From positions 51,544 to 115,543 of the forward strand of contig JAQWJJ010000002.1 of assembly GCA_029248405.1 (NCBI GenBank): a stretch of DNA of 64,000 nt, given 5' to 3'. The stretch comes from Flavobacteriaceae bacterium (lineage in GTDB: Bacteria > Bacteroidota > Bacteroidia > Flavobacteriales > Flavobacteriaceae). Below are positions 52,231 through 61,481 of the stretch, one piece after another (position 1 is the first letter of the stretch; every line of letters starts with the position of its first letter). The notes under the pieces are model-generated. The model ran no database searches, had not been told where the DNA came from, and saw nothing but the letters and a program-made list of their open reading frames with translations. The translations under genes and the position numbers were made by a program.

Positions 52231-54748
52231 GACCTAATGCTATGATATTGGCCAATAATTTGTAAGCCCCTGGCACGCCAGCCGGAAGTTGTCTGAAAAA
52301 GCTTAAGCCTGTATAAATGACATGCCCTTGCCCAAATGGTGCGACGATGAGCGCACCTTGTTTTTCGGTCTCATCTCCGTCATGCATGCCTAACAACGGT
52401 GTAAAGGCAGGATCCCAGTCTGACGCAAAGTATAAACCGCGCTCTTGAACCCATCCTTCGAAATCATGATTGGTGATTCGATTAGGTTGTTTGAAAAGTT
52501 GGTGTTCAGGTTTTAGAAAGCGGACTGCCGAATGTTCCTGGGTCACTCGGTCACGACCTATCGTAAAAGCTAAAGGCCCAATGTCTTTGGTCAGCAATCC
52601 AGAAGTCGTTTGATACTGTATGACTAAGATGCCTCCTTTGGCAACAAAGTCATCTATGATACTTTTTTTGAAGGGGAGGTCGCCTTGAGTATTGTAGGCC
52701 CTGATCCCCATAATTAAAGCGTCGACTTGGTCAAGATTTTCAGCAGTTAAAGTCTCTTGATCGAACACAGTGACCTCATAACCCATCTCAGAGAGGTGTT
52801 GAGGTACTGCATCACCTGCACCTTGGAGGTAGCCAATTTTTTGATCAAATCGCTTGAGGTCAAACCGCACGGCCTGAGTGCTCGATGGGGCTAGAGTACT
52901 TAGTGCAGGGATGTGGTCGTATTTGATCTCTACGAGGTCCTGCTCATAAAAATGATCGCCGACTTGTGCTAATGGACGTAAGATTCCTGTGGCCATCTTT
53001 TTTGGTGGTGTTACCTCAAAGTATAAGGTTTTTGTCTCTCCGGAATTGTCCAAAGTAAAGGTCTGATCATTTGGCGTTATTGACCACTTATCAGGGTGTT
53101 GTACCATTAAAGTTCCTGAAACATTATCCTTGAAAGATTTCACGGTCACAGAAAGTCTCTTTGGCGTTCTGTCCGTGAATAATAATACCGATTCCTCCAT
53201 ATGAAGAGTAAGTTCGGGCCGTACCTCGAATGGGGCATAAACTTCTCCTTTGACCCGGTCATTATATTTATAAATCAAGGGCTTGCTGACACTGAACTGC
53301 TGTCCATTCAACGAAAATAAAAAATCAATATTTTGGTCAGCAGGACGCACCGGTCGCCCGATATCGAGGCTGTCTTGGACCATGTACAATCCCTTTTTGG
53401 CGGGTGTTTTAAGCCAGTACGGTGCGCTGTTCTGCGGCCCATAAAGTGGCTCCTTCATACTTTGTTCGGACCATTTTTTATTTTGATCTAATGCAATAGG
53501 TTGCATGAAATCAGGGAAAGTCATTTGATCAGAGGTTATTCTGTGCAGCTTAAAAGGCAAAGGACTTCTGTTGATGACCTCAATATTGGCCGATATTGCA
53601 CCTTGGGCTGTTGTGTTTGGTATACTTGCTGCTGCCTCAATAAAGAGACCGGCGCATTGAGTGATGAGCATTTTAAGTTCTTGTAATTTGATGTTTTTCC
53701 ATGTACACTCTGGTGCAGCTTCCAATAATTCTAGGGCACGCATCATCTCTGGAATGTGTTCATAGGGCTTTTCAAAATTGAATTGTTCCTCGATTGGGTT
53801 CAAAATTCGACCTATGGCTTGTCCGCCTTCAATTCGTGACCATGAAGTATCAATGCCCTCAAATAAGTTCGTGCTGTGCTTGGGCAACTGTCCCTGGATG
53901 AGTTCGAGATATTCTGTTTCTTGCCCGCGTGTACCGGTAGCGCCAAAGCCTTGTGATTTATGCATACTGCGGCTCAATGCCGCAATTTCTCCATTGGATA
54001 AACCGGCCCAAGGATAATAAACTCCGGTTTCTAATGCTACGATGTTGGATTTGTCAGCGGCGTCAAATTTCTCTCGACTTCCATAAAACCACCACGAGGT
54101 ATTAAAAAACAATCTTTTGGGTTGCCATGCGCCAAAGTGTTTCGCAGAGGCTGGAAATTGCTGTGCATTACCAGCGGCATCAAGAGCCATAATACTCAGT
54201 AGAGCAGAGGCCGTATGATGTCCATGCGTGCTGCCTGGTGTTCGGTGGTTAAATCTGTTGATGATGATGTCTGGCTTGAATGTCCTGAAGACTTGGACAA
54301 CATCATGCAAAATATCTTTTTCGCCCCATACACTGAGTGCTTCATCTGGATGTTTGGAATACCCAAAATCAATAGCACGCGTAAAATATTGCGTTCCTCC
54401 ATCTTGCTCTCGAGCGGCCAGGAGCTCATGAGTGCGGATCATGCCTAACGAAGTTTTGAGTTCTGGTCCGATGAGGTTTTGGCCCCCATCTCCGCGGGTC
54501 AATGATAAGTAAGCTGTTCTGGCTTTCAGGTGATTTGAACAGTAGGATATCAGTCGTGTATTTTCATCGTCGGGATGAGCACCGACATACAAAACTGATC
54601 CTAAAAAGTTCAATTTTTGTAATTGATGATGGATCTGTGCTGCAGACCATTTTTGTGGTGCTTGAGCTTGTGCCGAAAAACCCATTGCCCAAGTCAGTAC
54701 TATCAGCAGCAATCCTTTGGTTGGTTTGAGAAATTTTCTTTTAATCAT
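52223..54748 (-). CDS. secreted PIG-L (LmbE-like) N-acetylglucosaminyl deacetylase with large C-terminal part
   Basis: 841 residues from the ATG at 54748; an in-frame ATG at 54775 lies within the upstream gene and adds a nonpolar leader of no use. Signal peptide about residues 1-30 (G-F-S-A-Q-A-Q-A). The PIG-L zinc site is intact: A-H-P-D-D-E (about residue 55), N-R-F-N-H-R-T-P-G-S-T-H-G-H-H. PIG-L enzymes remove acetyl groups from N-acetylglucosamine-containing compounds. The second half holds an Ig/NEW3-like beta region and a terminal GATase-1-like domain with M-G-I-R-A-Y-N and G-G-I-L-V-I-Q-Y. The partner is probably the downstream symporter. Confidence 0.88.
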   Translation of the reverse strand: MIKRKFLKPTKGLLLIVLTWAMGFSAQAQAPQKWSAAQIHHQLQKLNFLGSVLYVGAHPDDENTRLISYCSNHLKARTAYLSLTRGDGGQNLIGPELKTSLGMIRTHELLAAREQDGGTQYFTRAIDFGYSKHPDEALSVWGEKDILHDVVQVFRTFKPDIIINRFNHRTPGSTHGHHTASALLSIMALDAAGNAQQFPASAKHFGAWQPKRLFFNTSWWFYGSREKFDAADKSNIVALETGVYYPWAGLSNGEIAALSRSMHKSQGFGATGTRGQETEYLELIQGQLPKHSTNLFEGIDTSWSRIEGGQAIGRILNPIEEQFNFEKPYEHIPEMMRALELLEAAPECTWKNIKLQELKMLITQCAGLFIEAAASIPNTTAQGAISANIEVINRSPLPFKLHRITSDQMTFPDFMQPIALDQNKKWSEQSMKEPLYGPQNSAPYWLKTPAKKGLYMVQDSLDIGRPVRPADQNIDFLFSLNGQQFSVSKPLIYKYNDRVKGEVYAPFEVRPELTLHMEESVLLFTDRTPKRLSVTVKSFKDNVSGTLMVQHPDKWSITPNDQTFTLDNSGETKTLYFEVTPPKKMATGILRPLAQVGDHFYEQDLVEIKYDHIPALSTLAPSSTQAVRFDLKRFDQKIGYLQGAGDAVPQHLSEMGYEVTVFDQETLTAENLDQVDALIMGIRAYNTQGDLPFKKSIIDDFVAKGGILVIQYQTTSGLLTKDIGPLAFTIGRDRVTQEHSAVRFLKPEHQLFKQPNRITNHDFEGWVQERGLYFASDWDPAFTPLLGMHDGDETEKQGALIVAPFGQGHVIYTGLSFFRQLPAGVPGAYKLLANIIALGHE

Positions 54749-54758
54749 AACTTTTGGT

Positions 54759-55295
54759 CTACAGCAAATCATCATTATTTTTTTCCTGCTGCACAGGCAT
54801 AATGCTCACGCCCTTTTGCAACAATAGGCTGTTGGGATAGGTGATGGTCTGGTTGTCTTTGGTTTTTAAAACAATATGGAATGTACGGATTTCCTCAATA
54901 ATACCCTGGTAATCGTATTCCTTATCGTGAATCATGATAAAATCACCAATTTTATAGGGGAAAGTGAAAAACATGATCACTCCGCTGGTGATGTTGCTCA
55001 AGATGGACCATTGGGCAAAAAAGGCAATTCCAATAACGGCGAAAACAGAAGAGACCACTACGCCTACATCCTTAAAATTAACTCCCCAAATCAAAAACAA
55101 AGCCAAGAGCACCAAACTCATGACACTGTACTTGATCAGCTTGTCGATAATTAAGGTGCGTTGCAAAACTTTATTGTTCTTATGAGAATATCGATGGGCA
55201 ATGCGCGTCAAGATGGTTTTTGTGATCAAACCAACTAACAAGATTATCAGTGTCAAAATGATCTCCAGAATATAAGGTTTTTCTAACATATTCAA
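54759..55295 (-). CDS. small mechanosensitive channel (MscS family)
   Basis: 178 residues: three membrane helices (about residues 8-28, 50-70 and 78-108) and then the MscS beta domain with F-P-Y-K-I-G-D-F-I-M-I and T-I-T-Y-P-N-S-L-L-L-Q-K. The pore helix is the third, containing A-F-F-A-Q-W-S-I-L-S-N-I-T-S-G. It lacks the C-terminal cage of E. coli MscS and so is one of the minimal channels. It releases solutes under hypo-osmotic shock. Start 17 nt after Maf and 10 nt before the PIG-L start. Confidence 0.9.
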   Translation of the reverse strand: MNMLEKPYILEIILTLIILLVGLITKTILTRIAHRYSHKNNKVLQRTLIIDKLIKYSVMSLVLLALFLIWGVNFKDVGVVVSSVFAVIGIAFFAQWSILSNITSGVIMFFTFPYKIGDFIMIHDKEYDYQGIIEEIRTFHIVLKTKDNQTITYPNSLLLQKGVSIMPVQQEKNNDDLL

Positions 55296-55312
55296 GGTGT
55301 TAAGGATTTGTT

Positions 55313-55906
55313 TTATAATGATTTGATTATCAGGGTCTTGAGCTCATGGTAAACCAGTCGAGTAGGGAGTCCCATGACATTGAAAAAGCACCCCTCAATG
55401 CGTTCTACCCCGATATAGCCTAGCCAATCTTGAATGCCGTAACTTCCTGCCTTGTCTAAGGCCGATTTCTGCGCAACATAATAATCAATTTCATCTTCAG
55501 AAAGTGTTTTGAACCATACTTTGGTCATGTCATTGACCACTTTTTGAGTGTCTTTGGTGGTGATGCATACTGAAGTAAAGACCTCATGCATTTGGCCACT
55601 CAAAGTTTGCAGCATGCGTTTGGCGTCGGCCAAATCTACTGGTTTTTCAAGTGCCCTTTGGTTGAACCAAACAATGGTGTCGCTGGTTACAAGAATTTGA
55701 TCAGCCATGAGCCCACCAAAAGCATCGGCTTTTTTCTTAGCCAAGAAATCAGTGATTTCTGCACCATTGAGACGTTCATCATAGATCTCTTCGACGGCTT
55801 TTGTTGCGATACGGAATGGCCAGCCAAGGCGCTTAAAAAATTCCTGTCTTCTGGGCGATCCAGAGGCCAAAATCAAGTCGTATTTATTGAGTTGTTCACT
55901 GATCAT
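55313..55906 (-). CDS. maf: Maf-family nucleotide pyrophosphatase
   Basis: 197 residues. L-A-S-G-S-P-R-R-Q-E-F-F-K-R-L-G is the Maf signature, and D-K-A-G-S-Y-G-I-Q with V-T-S-D-T-I-V match the rest. Maf enzymes hydrolyse non-canonical or dTTP/UTP nucleotides to monophosphates and limit their use; they also affect septation. Only 3 nt separate it from the prenyltransferase stop, and 17 nt from the MscS start. Confidence 0.93.
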   Translation of the reverse strand: MISEQLNKYDLILASGSPRRQEFFKRLGWPFRIATKAVEEIYDERLNGAEITDFLAKKKADAFGGLMADQILVTSDTIVWFNQRALEKPVDLADAKRMLQTLSGQMHEVFTSVCITTKDTQKVVNDMTKVWFKTLSEDEIDYYVAQKSALDKAGSYGIQDWLGYIGVERIEGCFFNVMGLPTRLVYHELKTLIIKSL

Positions 55907-55909
55907 GTC

Positions 55910-56821
55910 TTAGAGATGGTTGAGCCAAAGCAGAGCAAGTGTCCCCTGCAGCATTATGTATTTGAGATGTAAAGATAATGACTTAAAGTCTTGCGCGCGA
56001 TGCGCATTTCGGGTTCTGTGGCAAAAATAGAGTAAAGCAGTGAGCAGTGTAATCATATAAATGCCCAGACTGTAAGACAAAGTATAAATAGAGAAAAAAC
56101 CATAAATCAAAATTACACTAGCCACGAGTCCGAGCCCAATCACTAGGTTTTTGGCACGAGACGTGCCCATGATAATGGGTAGGGTAGGACGATTGTCGTT
56201 TTGATCACCTTTGATATCTTGCAGATCTTTTATGAGTTCGCGCATCAGATTGAGCCAAAAGGCCGCAAAGGCGATGGTGTTATATCCTAACCAAGTCAGA
56301 TGAGGCAGTGCTTGGTTCAGGTTGGTGTCACGGCGGACCGATTCCATCCAAGGAATGAGCAAAATTGTTGCAGAGACGCATATGGAGATCAAAACTGCAC
56401 CAACCCCTAACTTGAACCACTTCACACGTGAATAGGCAAACAAAATAAGCGCAACACAAGGCAAAACAAATCCCAACAGCAGAGTGTTCAATGATTGCGC
56501 AGAAAAAAAGCCGCATAATATGGCCAGCGCATTTAGGACTAAATAGTATCTATAGACTTCAGAGGTCTCAGAAAATTGATCAATCACCAGCGCGCCATTG
56601 GCATTAATTTGATCACTGATGCGGTCAAAATGGTCGTTGATCAGGTAGCCTGCTCCTGCGACCAATAATGTGCCTAAAATAATGGGGCCATAGGCCACGA
56701 TCTTAGCGCTGAGCGGCCCTATGGGATTTACGGTGTAAAGCGTGAGTGATTGGCCAATCAGGATCATGACCAGGTTTGCGGGCCGCAGGACAACCAAATA
56801 ATGATGAGCAACTGACTTCAT
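55910..56821 (-). CDS. UbiA-family prenyltransferase (annotated as geranylgeranylglycerol-phosphate geranylgeranyltransferase-like)
   Basis: 303 residues from the ATG at 56821; upstream in-frame GTG lies within the KdsC-like gene. About eight membrane helices. Asp-rich motif 1 reads N-D-H-F-D-R-x-x-D and motif 2 reads L-I-K-D-L-Q-D-I-K-G-D. In Bacteroidota this neighbour of Maf and KdsC is often called a DGGGP synthase, an enzyme of archaeal-type ether lipids, but the real acceptor here is not known. A dedicated MenA exists elsewhere in the window, so this is a second UbiA protein with another substrate. Confidence 0.82.
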   Translation of the reverse strand: MKSVAHHYLVVLRPANLVMILIGQSLTLYTVNPIGPLSAKIVAYGPIILGTLLVAGAGYLINDHFDRISDQINANGALVIDQFSETSEVYRYYLVLNALAILCGFFSAQSLNTLLLGFVLPCVALILFAYSRVKWFKLGVGAVLISICVSATILLIPWMESVRRDTNLNQALPHLTWLGYNTIAFAAFWLNLMRELIKDLQDIKGDQNDNRPTLPIIMGTSRAKNLVIGLGLVASVILIYGFFSIYTLSYSLGIYMITLLTALLYFCHRTRNAHRAQDFKSLSLHLKYIMLQGTLALLWLNHL

Positions 56822-56849
56822 GTGAAATATGGCGGGCAACGGAGCGCTA

Positions 56850-57404
56850 TTAGCCTTCTCGACCACTGACTGGACGGCCACTGAACCAATTGCCCTGAAC
56901 TTTTAAAACTTGCTCAATAATATCTCGTACACAGCCTTGTCCGCCTGATTTGTGAGAAACATAATGCGCAATCGATTTGATTTCTGCAACGGCATCTTGA
57001 GGGCAACAGGCCAATCCAACACGTTTCATGACACCGTAATCAGGAAGGTCATCACCCATATAGCAAGCTTGATCAGCGGAGAGGTTGTGTTTTTCTATAA
57101 ACTGAGTCAAAATTTCTTCTTTAAAGTGTGCACCAAGATGGACATCAGTAACACCCAATGCCTCTAAACGTACTTTTACACCTGGGTTGATGCCGCCACT
57201 TATGATGCAAATCAAATAGCCTTTATCAATGGCTGTTTTAAGGGCAAATCCATCCTTTATATTCATATTGCGCAGCAGTTCTCCATTGGTGTCAACAACA
57301 ACAGTTCCGTCGGTAAGGACTCCGTCTACGTCAAAAATAAAGGCTTTTACTTGGTGTAATATTGTTTTATAACTCTTCTCCAAAATCAATAGTTTTTTTG
57401 TCAT
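56850..57404 (-). CDS. KdsC-like HAD phosphatase
   Basis: 184 residues. HAD motif I F-I-F-D-V-D-G-V-L-T-D-G (nucleophile Asp) and motif IV Y-M-G-D-D-L-P-D-Y carry the metal and catalytic residues; V-A-E-I-K-S-I-A-H-Y-V-S and G-G-x-G-C-V-R-D-I-I-E are the capless C1-type signature of KDO-8-phosphate phosphatase. It makes KDO for lipid A core synthesis if it is a true KdsC; it could be another small capless HAD enzyme. Overlaps the upstream DUF2520 gene by 38 nt. Confidence 0.88.
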   Translation of the reverse strand: MTKKLLILEKSYKTILHQVKAFIFDVDGVLTDGTVVVDTNGELLRNMNIKDGFALKTAIDKGYLICIISGGINPGVKVRLEALGVTDVHLGAHFKEEILTQFIEKHNLSADQACYMGDDLPDYGVMKRVGLACCPQDAVAEIKSIAHYVSHKSGGQGCVRDIIEQVLKVQGNWFSGRPVSGREG

Positions 57405-58140
57405 ATGCGCTGATCGAGCGCGAAAGCAATTTATAAATTTCTCGTTGGTTTTCGTCAGTCAATACTGCCAAATGTGCCTGTATGGTCTTGAGATCTTTTC
57501 TTTTTGCCGGACCTGTTTGCGCCTCGTGGGGGTCCATATTGAGCGCTTTTCGCGCCGTTTCAGTAATCAAGGGATGCAAGAGATCAAAAGGCAGTTGCTG
57601 GTCCTTGAGTAAGGCTGATGCTTGGCAATATAAATGATTCACAAAATTATTGACAATCACCCCGGTCAGATGCAGTTGGAAACGTCCTTCAGAATTTAAG
57701 ACTGAAACACGTTTAGATAAGTGAGCCGCCAAATCGTTTACCACGACTAATTCCTGTTCATTTTTGGCTTCGATAAACAACGGTACCTCATGAAAATTTA
57801 TGGGTGCATCTTTTGAAAAACTTTGTAAGGGATACAGAACTCCAGCTTTAGGTTGTCTGGAAAGTACAGAAAGTGGCTGTGCTCCTGAGGTGTGTATGAC
57901 AAAAGCATCTTGAGGCAACTGTTGTGAAACATCTTGAATGGCGTCGTCCTTCACAGCAATTATATAGAGGTCTGCCGGCTTTAGCAGTTCTGCCGAAGTG
58001 GCATAAAAAATACCATCTCGAAGCCCGGTTTGTTGTGTCGGACTGCAGATTTGAGTGATCGCATAAGCGTCCATTGGTTTGACCGCAGTATGTAAATGCT
58101 GCCCCAAATTACCATACCCGATCAATGCAATTGACTTCAT
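57367..58140 (-). CDS. Rossmann-fold protein with DUF2520
   Basis: 257 residues from the ATG at 58140; an ATG at 58155 would overlap the promoter box. N-terminal S-I-A-L-I-G-Y-G-N-L-G-Q-H-L is a nucleotide-binding motif of the NADP-type, and the second half (DUF2520) is helical with V-I-V-N-N-F-V-N-H-L. It resembles short ketopantoate-reductase/6PGDH-type dehydrogenases. Substrate unknown. First gene of an eight-gene run that ends with the symporter. Confidence 0.85.
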   Translation of the reverse strand: MKSIALIGYGNLGQHLHTAVKPMDAYAITQICSPTQQTGLRDGIFYATSAELLKPADLYIIAVKDDAIQDVSQQLPQDAFVIHTSGAQPLSVLSRQPKAGVLYPLQSFSKDAPINFHEVPLFIEAKNEQELVVVNDLAAHLSKRVSVLNSEGRFQLHLTGVIVNNFVNHLYCQASALLKDQQLPFDLLHPLITETARKALNMDPHEAQTGPAKRKDLKTIQAHLAVLTDENQREIYKLLSRSISAYDKKTIDFGEEL

Positions 58141-58144
58141 TGGA

Positions 58145-58152
58145 TAAAAATA
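58145..58152 (-). promoter_or_regulatory. -7 box (TATTTTTA) of the eight-gene operon
   Basis: Seven of eight match to TAnnTTTG on the minus strand, with only 4 nt to the DUF2520 ATG. A TTG lies 23 nt further upstream. It also shows that the earlier in-frame ATG at 58155 is not the start. Confidence 0.45.
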
Positions 58153-58228
58153 CATAATCTCCTTGGTAATGTGTGCAACAAGATCACGATCTCTAATACG
58201 ATTTCTATTTTAGTCGTTTAAGATTCCC

Positions 58229-58236
58229 TATTTTTG
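58229..58236 (+). promoter_or_regulatory. ccsBA promoter -7 box (TATTTTTG)
   Basis: Exact TAnnTTTG match, 16 nt before the ccsBA ATG in the 112-nt divergent gap shared with the DUF2520 gene. Confidence 0.5.
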
Positions 58237-58252
58237 CCTAAAAATTTGCACG

Positions 58253-61200
58253 ATGCAGAAGAAAATAGCTTCATTCTTATTTTCGACTCGGCTCACAGCC
58301 ATGTTATTTCTTGTTTTTGCTGCCGCGATGGCTATCGGGACGTTTCTTGATCAAGGTTATCCAAGACCACCATCTCCTTATGCCAGAGCCCTTATTTTCA
58401 ACGCTTGGTGGTTCGAGGCCATAATGATTTTCTTTGTCATTAATTTCTTAGGAAATATTGTTCGATTTCGCCTTTACAAGAAAGAAAAATGGGCGACACT
58501 GACTTTGCATCTTTCTTTTATTTTGATTCTCGTAGGGGCATTCATTACGCGGTATATAGGTTACGAAGGCGTGATGCATATTCGTGAAGGCGCCACAGAA
58601 AATATTGTTCTATCGGATGACACCTACCTCACAACTTTTATTGATGGAGATTATAAAATAAACGGTGTTGCTCAGCGCAGGACCCTCTTACCAAAGAGGT
58701 TGAGATTGTCCGAAAAGCTCAATAATAATTTTGTGATAGAAACAGACTATAATGGTCAGCCCGTCTTGATTGAAATGGTCAGCTTTATTGAAAATGCAAA
58801 AGAGGGACTCATACCCGAACAAGAAGGCGACTTCTACCTCAAATTAGTGGAGTCTAGTGATGGCACACGTCATGAGCATTACCTCAAAGAAGGTACTGTG
58901 ACCAACATCCACAATATCCTTTACGCTTTCAATTTGGCAACACCAGGAGCGGTCAATATCAATTGGGATGGAGCAGCGTCTTATACCATCGAGAGTCCTT
59001 TTGCAGGAGAATACTTGCGCATGGCCGATCAACAGAGTGGAGGGGTTTTATCGGACACAATACAGCCCTTGCAGTTGCGCTCGCTTTATCAGATGGCCGG
59101 AGTGTCTTTTGTCATTCCAGAAGTTGCGACCAAAGGTCAGATAGGGGTAGTTAAAGCACCAAAATCTGAAGCCACAGGTATGGATGCATTGACTTTAGCA
59201 ATCCAATCGGGCAACGACACTGAAGAGATCGCTTTATTGGGCGCGAGAGGCTTAAGTCCCGATCCTAAAATTGTTGATATAGCTGGTCTTAAGGTAGGTT
59301 TGAGTTATGGGTCAAAGGCCTATAAATTGCCCTTTAGTATTACGTTAAATGACTTTATTGCCGATAAGTATCCCGGAACGGAGAAGGCATATTCAGCATT
59401 TAAGAGTAAGGTCACTGTCAATGTCTCTGAAGCATCATTTTTTGATTACGACATCTATATGAATCATGTGTTGGATCACGAAGGATTTCGATTTTTTCAA
59501 GCTTCCTTTGATCCTGACGAGGCGGGAACAGTGCTCTCTGTGAATCATGATTGGTGGGGGACATATACCACCTACCTCGGTTATTTCCTCTTGTATATTG
59601 GACTGATGGCCATCTTGTTTGATCGAAAAACCCGATTTGCCGATTTAGAACGGTTTTTGGATAAAATTAAGGTCAAGAAAAAACTTTTGATTTGGTTGTT
59701 ATTGTTTTTGCCATTAGGGCAGCTGATGGCTCAAGATAATGGACACAGTGCACAAAAAACACAAGCGGATTCAATCATTCTGGCCAATCGTGTTCCTGAA
59801 GGACTCGCCAAACAGTTTGGCACACTAGTGATTCAAGACAATGGCCGCATGAAGCCCGTAAATACATTTGCTAGTGAGTTATTGCGCAAGCTAAGTGGTC
59901 GTGACCAATTCCAAGGAATGTCCCCTGATCAGGTCTTCTTGTCGATGACAGAGTTTCCCACTTATTGGTATGGCATCCCTATTTTGAAACTTGATTGGCG
60001 TAATGACAGCATAAAAAAAATTATTGGTGTTGCCCCTGAGGCCAAAAGTATTGCACTAATCGATTTGTTTGACGCCCAAGGTCAAAGCAAAATTGATGCT
60101 TATGTTGCAGAAGCCTCTGCCAAAAGTCATCCGAACCAATTCGAGAAGGATTTCATTAAATTATATGAAAAGTCGTACTTGCTGAATCAAGCTCTTGGCG
60201 GGACGATTTTAAAAATATTTCCAGTTCCCGGTGATTTGAATAATACTTGGATTTCTTATATGGATATTGATCGTGCGGGCTTAAAATCACAAGATTCCTT
60301 GTTTGCAAAATCAATCATTCCAATCTACTTTGAAGGATTGCGTCAAGGCAGAGCCACTCAGAATTATGAAGTGGCAGATCAGGCTTTTATGGCATTAGAA
60401 CAGTTTCAAAAAACTTATGGGGGCGCAGTCTATCCGTCCGACGCTAAGATCGATTGGGAAATCCGATATAATCAATGGGACCCGTTCAATCGACTTTACC
60501 GTTATTTCGCCTTATTTGGTGTGGTCATGTTGGTACTGATCATCGCACAAATCATGCGCCAGTCCCGGTGGTTACAATGGGTCATTAATGCATTTAAATG
60601 GCTCATGTGGACGTTGTTCTTAGTGATGACAGCGGCGCTAGTTTTGCGCTGGTACATCAGTGGTCATGCCCCGTGGAGTAATGCCTACGAAAGCGTGATT
60701 TATGTGAGTTGGGCAACCATGTTCTTTGGCTTGGCTTTTGGACGCAAAAGTGATTTGACCATAGCTGCCACTGCTTTTGTAACATCGATTCTGCTCTGGG
60801 TAGCCCACCTGAGTTGGATTGACCCAGAAATTGCCAACCTACAACCCGTACTCGATAGTTATTGGCTGATGATACACGTTGCTGTAATTGTTGCCAGCTA
60901 TGGTCCTTTTACCTTGGGCATGATTTTGGGTGCCGTTGTTTTGCTCTTGATGATATTGACCAACAAGCGTAATGAAAAACGAATGGCTCTGAATATTAGC
61001 GAATTGACCATCATCAATGAAATGGCATTGACCGTTGGGCTGGTCATGTTGACCATCGGTAATTTCTTAGGCGGTCAATGGGCCAACGAAAGCTGGGGAA
61101 GATATTGGGGTTGGGACCCCAAGGAAACGTGGGCCTTGATCAGTATCATGATTTATGCCTTTGTCATTCACAGTCGATTGGTCCCAGGCCTCAGGGGTAA

Positions 61201-61417
61201 ATGGACTTTTAACGTATTGTCTATTTTTGCCTATTCAAGCATCATGATGACTTATTTTGGCGTTAATTTTTACCTGACCGGTCTGCATTCTTATGCCAGT
61301 GGAGACGTCCCCGTCACGCCAAGTTTTATATACTACTTAGTGGGCTTTTTTGTGCTCCTTAGCGGGGTCTCTTTTTACAGATATAAGGCGACTTCAAACA
61401 CAAAGAGATTGGCCTAA
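58253..61417 (+). CDS. ccsBA: fused cytochrome c biogenesis protein (ResB plus CcsA/ResC)
   Basis: 1054 residues. The N-terminal half is ResB (CcsB): four membrane helices and a large soluble loop (about residues 110-445). The C-terminal third is CcsA with the haem-handling WWD box containing W-G-W-D-P-K-E-T-W and flanking His residues. Between the halves a hydrophobic helix ending L-G-Q-L-M-A-Q (about residues 475-496) looks like an internal signal. System II machinery attaches haem to apocytochromes c on the outer face of the inner membrane; the fused form is typical of Bacteroidota and Helicobacter. Monocistronic here, with a hairpin after the stop. Confidence 0.95.
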   Translation: MQKKIASFLFSTRLTAMLFLVFAAAMAIGTFLDQGYPRPPSPYARALIFNAWWFEAIMIFFVINFLGNIVRFRLYKKEKWATLTLHLSFILILVGAFITRYIGYEGVMHIREGATENIVLSDDTYLTTFIDGDYKINGVAQRRTLLPKRLRLSEKLNNNFVIETDYNGQPVLIEMVSFIENAKEGLIPEQEGDFYLKLVESSDGTRHEHYLKEGTVTNIHNILYAFNLATPGAVNINWDGAASYTIESPFAGEYLRMADQQSGGVLSDTIQPLQLRSLYQMAGVSFVIPEVATKGQIGVVKAPKSEATGMDALTLAIQSGNDTEEIALLGARGLSPDPKIVDIAGLKVGLSYGSKAYKLPFSITLNDFIADKYPGTEKAYSAFKSKVTVNVSEASFFDYDIYMNHVLDHEGFRFFQASFDPDEAGTVLSVNHDWWGTYTTYLGYFLLYIGLMAILFDRKTRFADLERFLDKIKVKKKLLIWLLLFLPLGQLMAQDNGHSAQKTQADSIILANRVPEGLAKQFGTLVIQDNGRMKPVNTFASELLRKLSGRDQFQGMSPDQVFLSMTEFPTYWYGIPILKLDWRNDSIKKIIGVAPEAKSIALIDLFDAQGQSKIDAYVAEASAKSHPNQFEKDFIKLYEKSYLLNQALGGTILKIFPVPGDLNNTWISYMDIDRAGLKSQDSLFAKSIIPIYFEGLRQGRATQNYEVADQAFMALEQFQKTYGGAVYPSDAKIDWEIRYNQWDPFNRLYRYFALFGVVMLVLIIAQIMRQSRWLQWVINAFKWLMWTLFLVMTAALVLRWYISGHAPWSNAYESVIYVSWATMFFGLAFGRKSDLTIAATAFVTSILLWVAHLSWIDPEIANLQPVLDSYWLMIHVAVIVASYGPFTLGMILGAVVLLLMILTNKRNEKRMALNISELTIINEMALTVGLVMLTIGNFLGGQWANESWGRYWGWDPKETWALISIMIYAFVIHSRLVPGLRGKWTFNVLSIFAYSSIMMTYFGVNFYLTGLHSYASGDVPVTPSFIYYLVGFFVLLSGVSFYRYKATSNTKRLA

Positions 61418-61441
61418 GGCTAATCTCTAAGGATGAAAAGT

Positions 61442-61469
61442 AACTCAATAACAATCAGTTTATTGAGTT
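61442..61469. terminator. hairpin between convergent ccsBA and the LuxR-like gene
   Basis: A 10-bp perfect stem, AACTCAATAA paired with TTATTGAGTT, with loop CAATCAGT. AT-rich and without a clear U tract, so a weaker terminator serving one or both of the convergent genes. Confidence 0.5.
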
Positions 61470-61481
61470 GATCAAAGTGAC

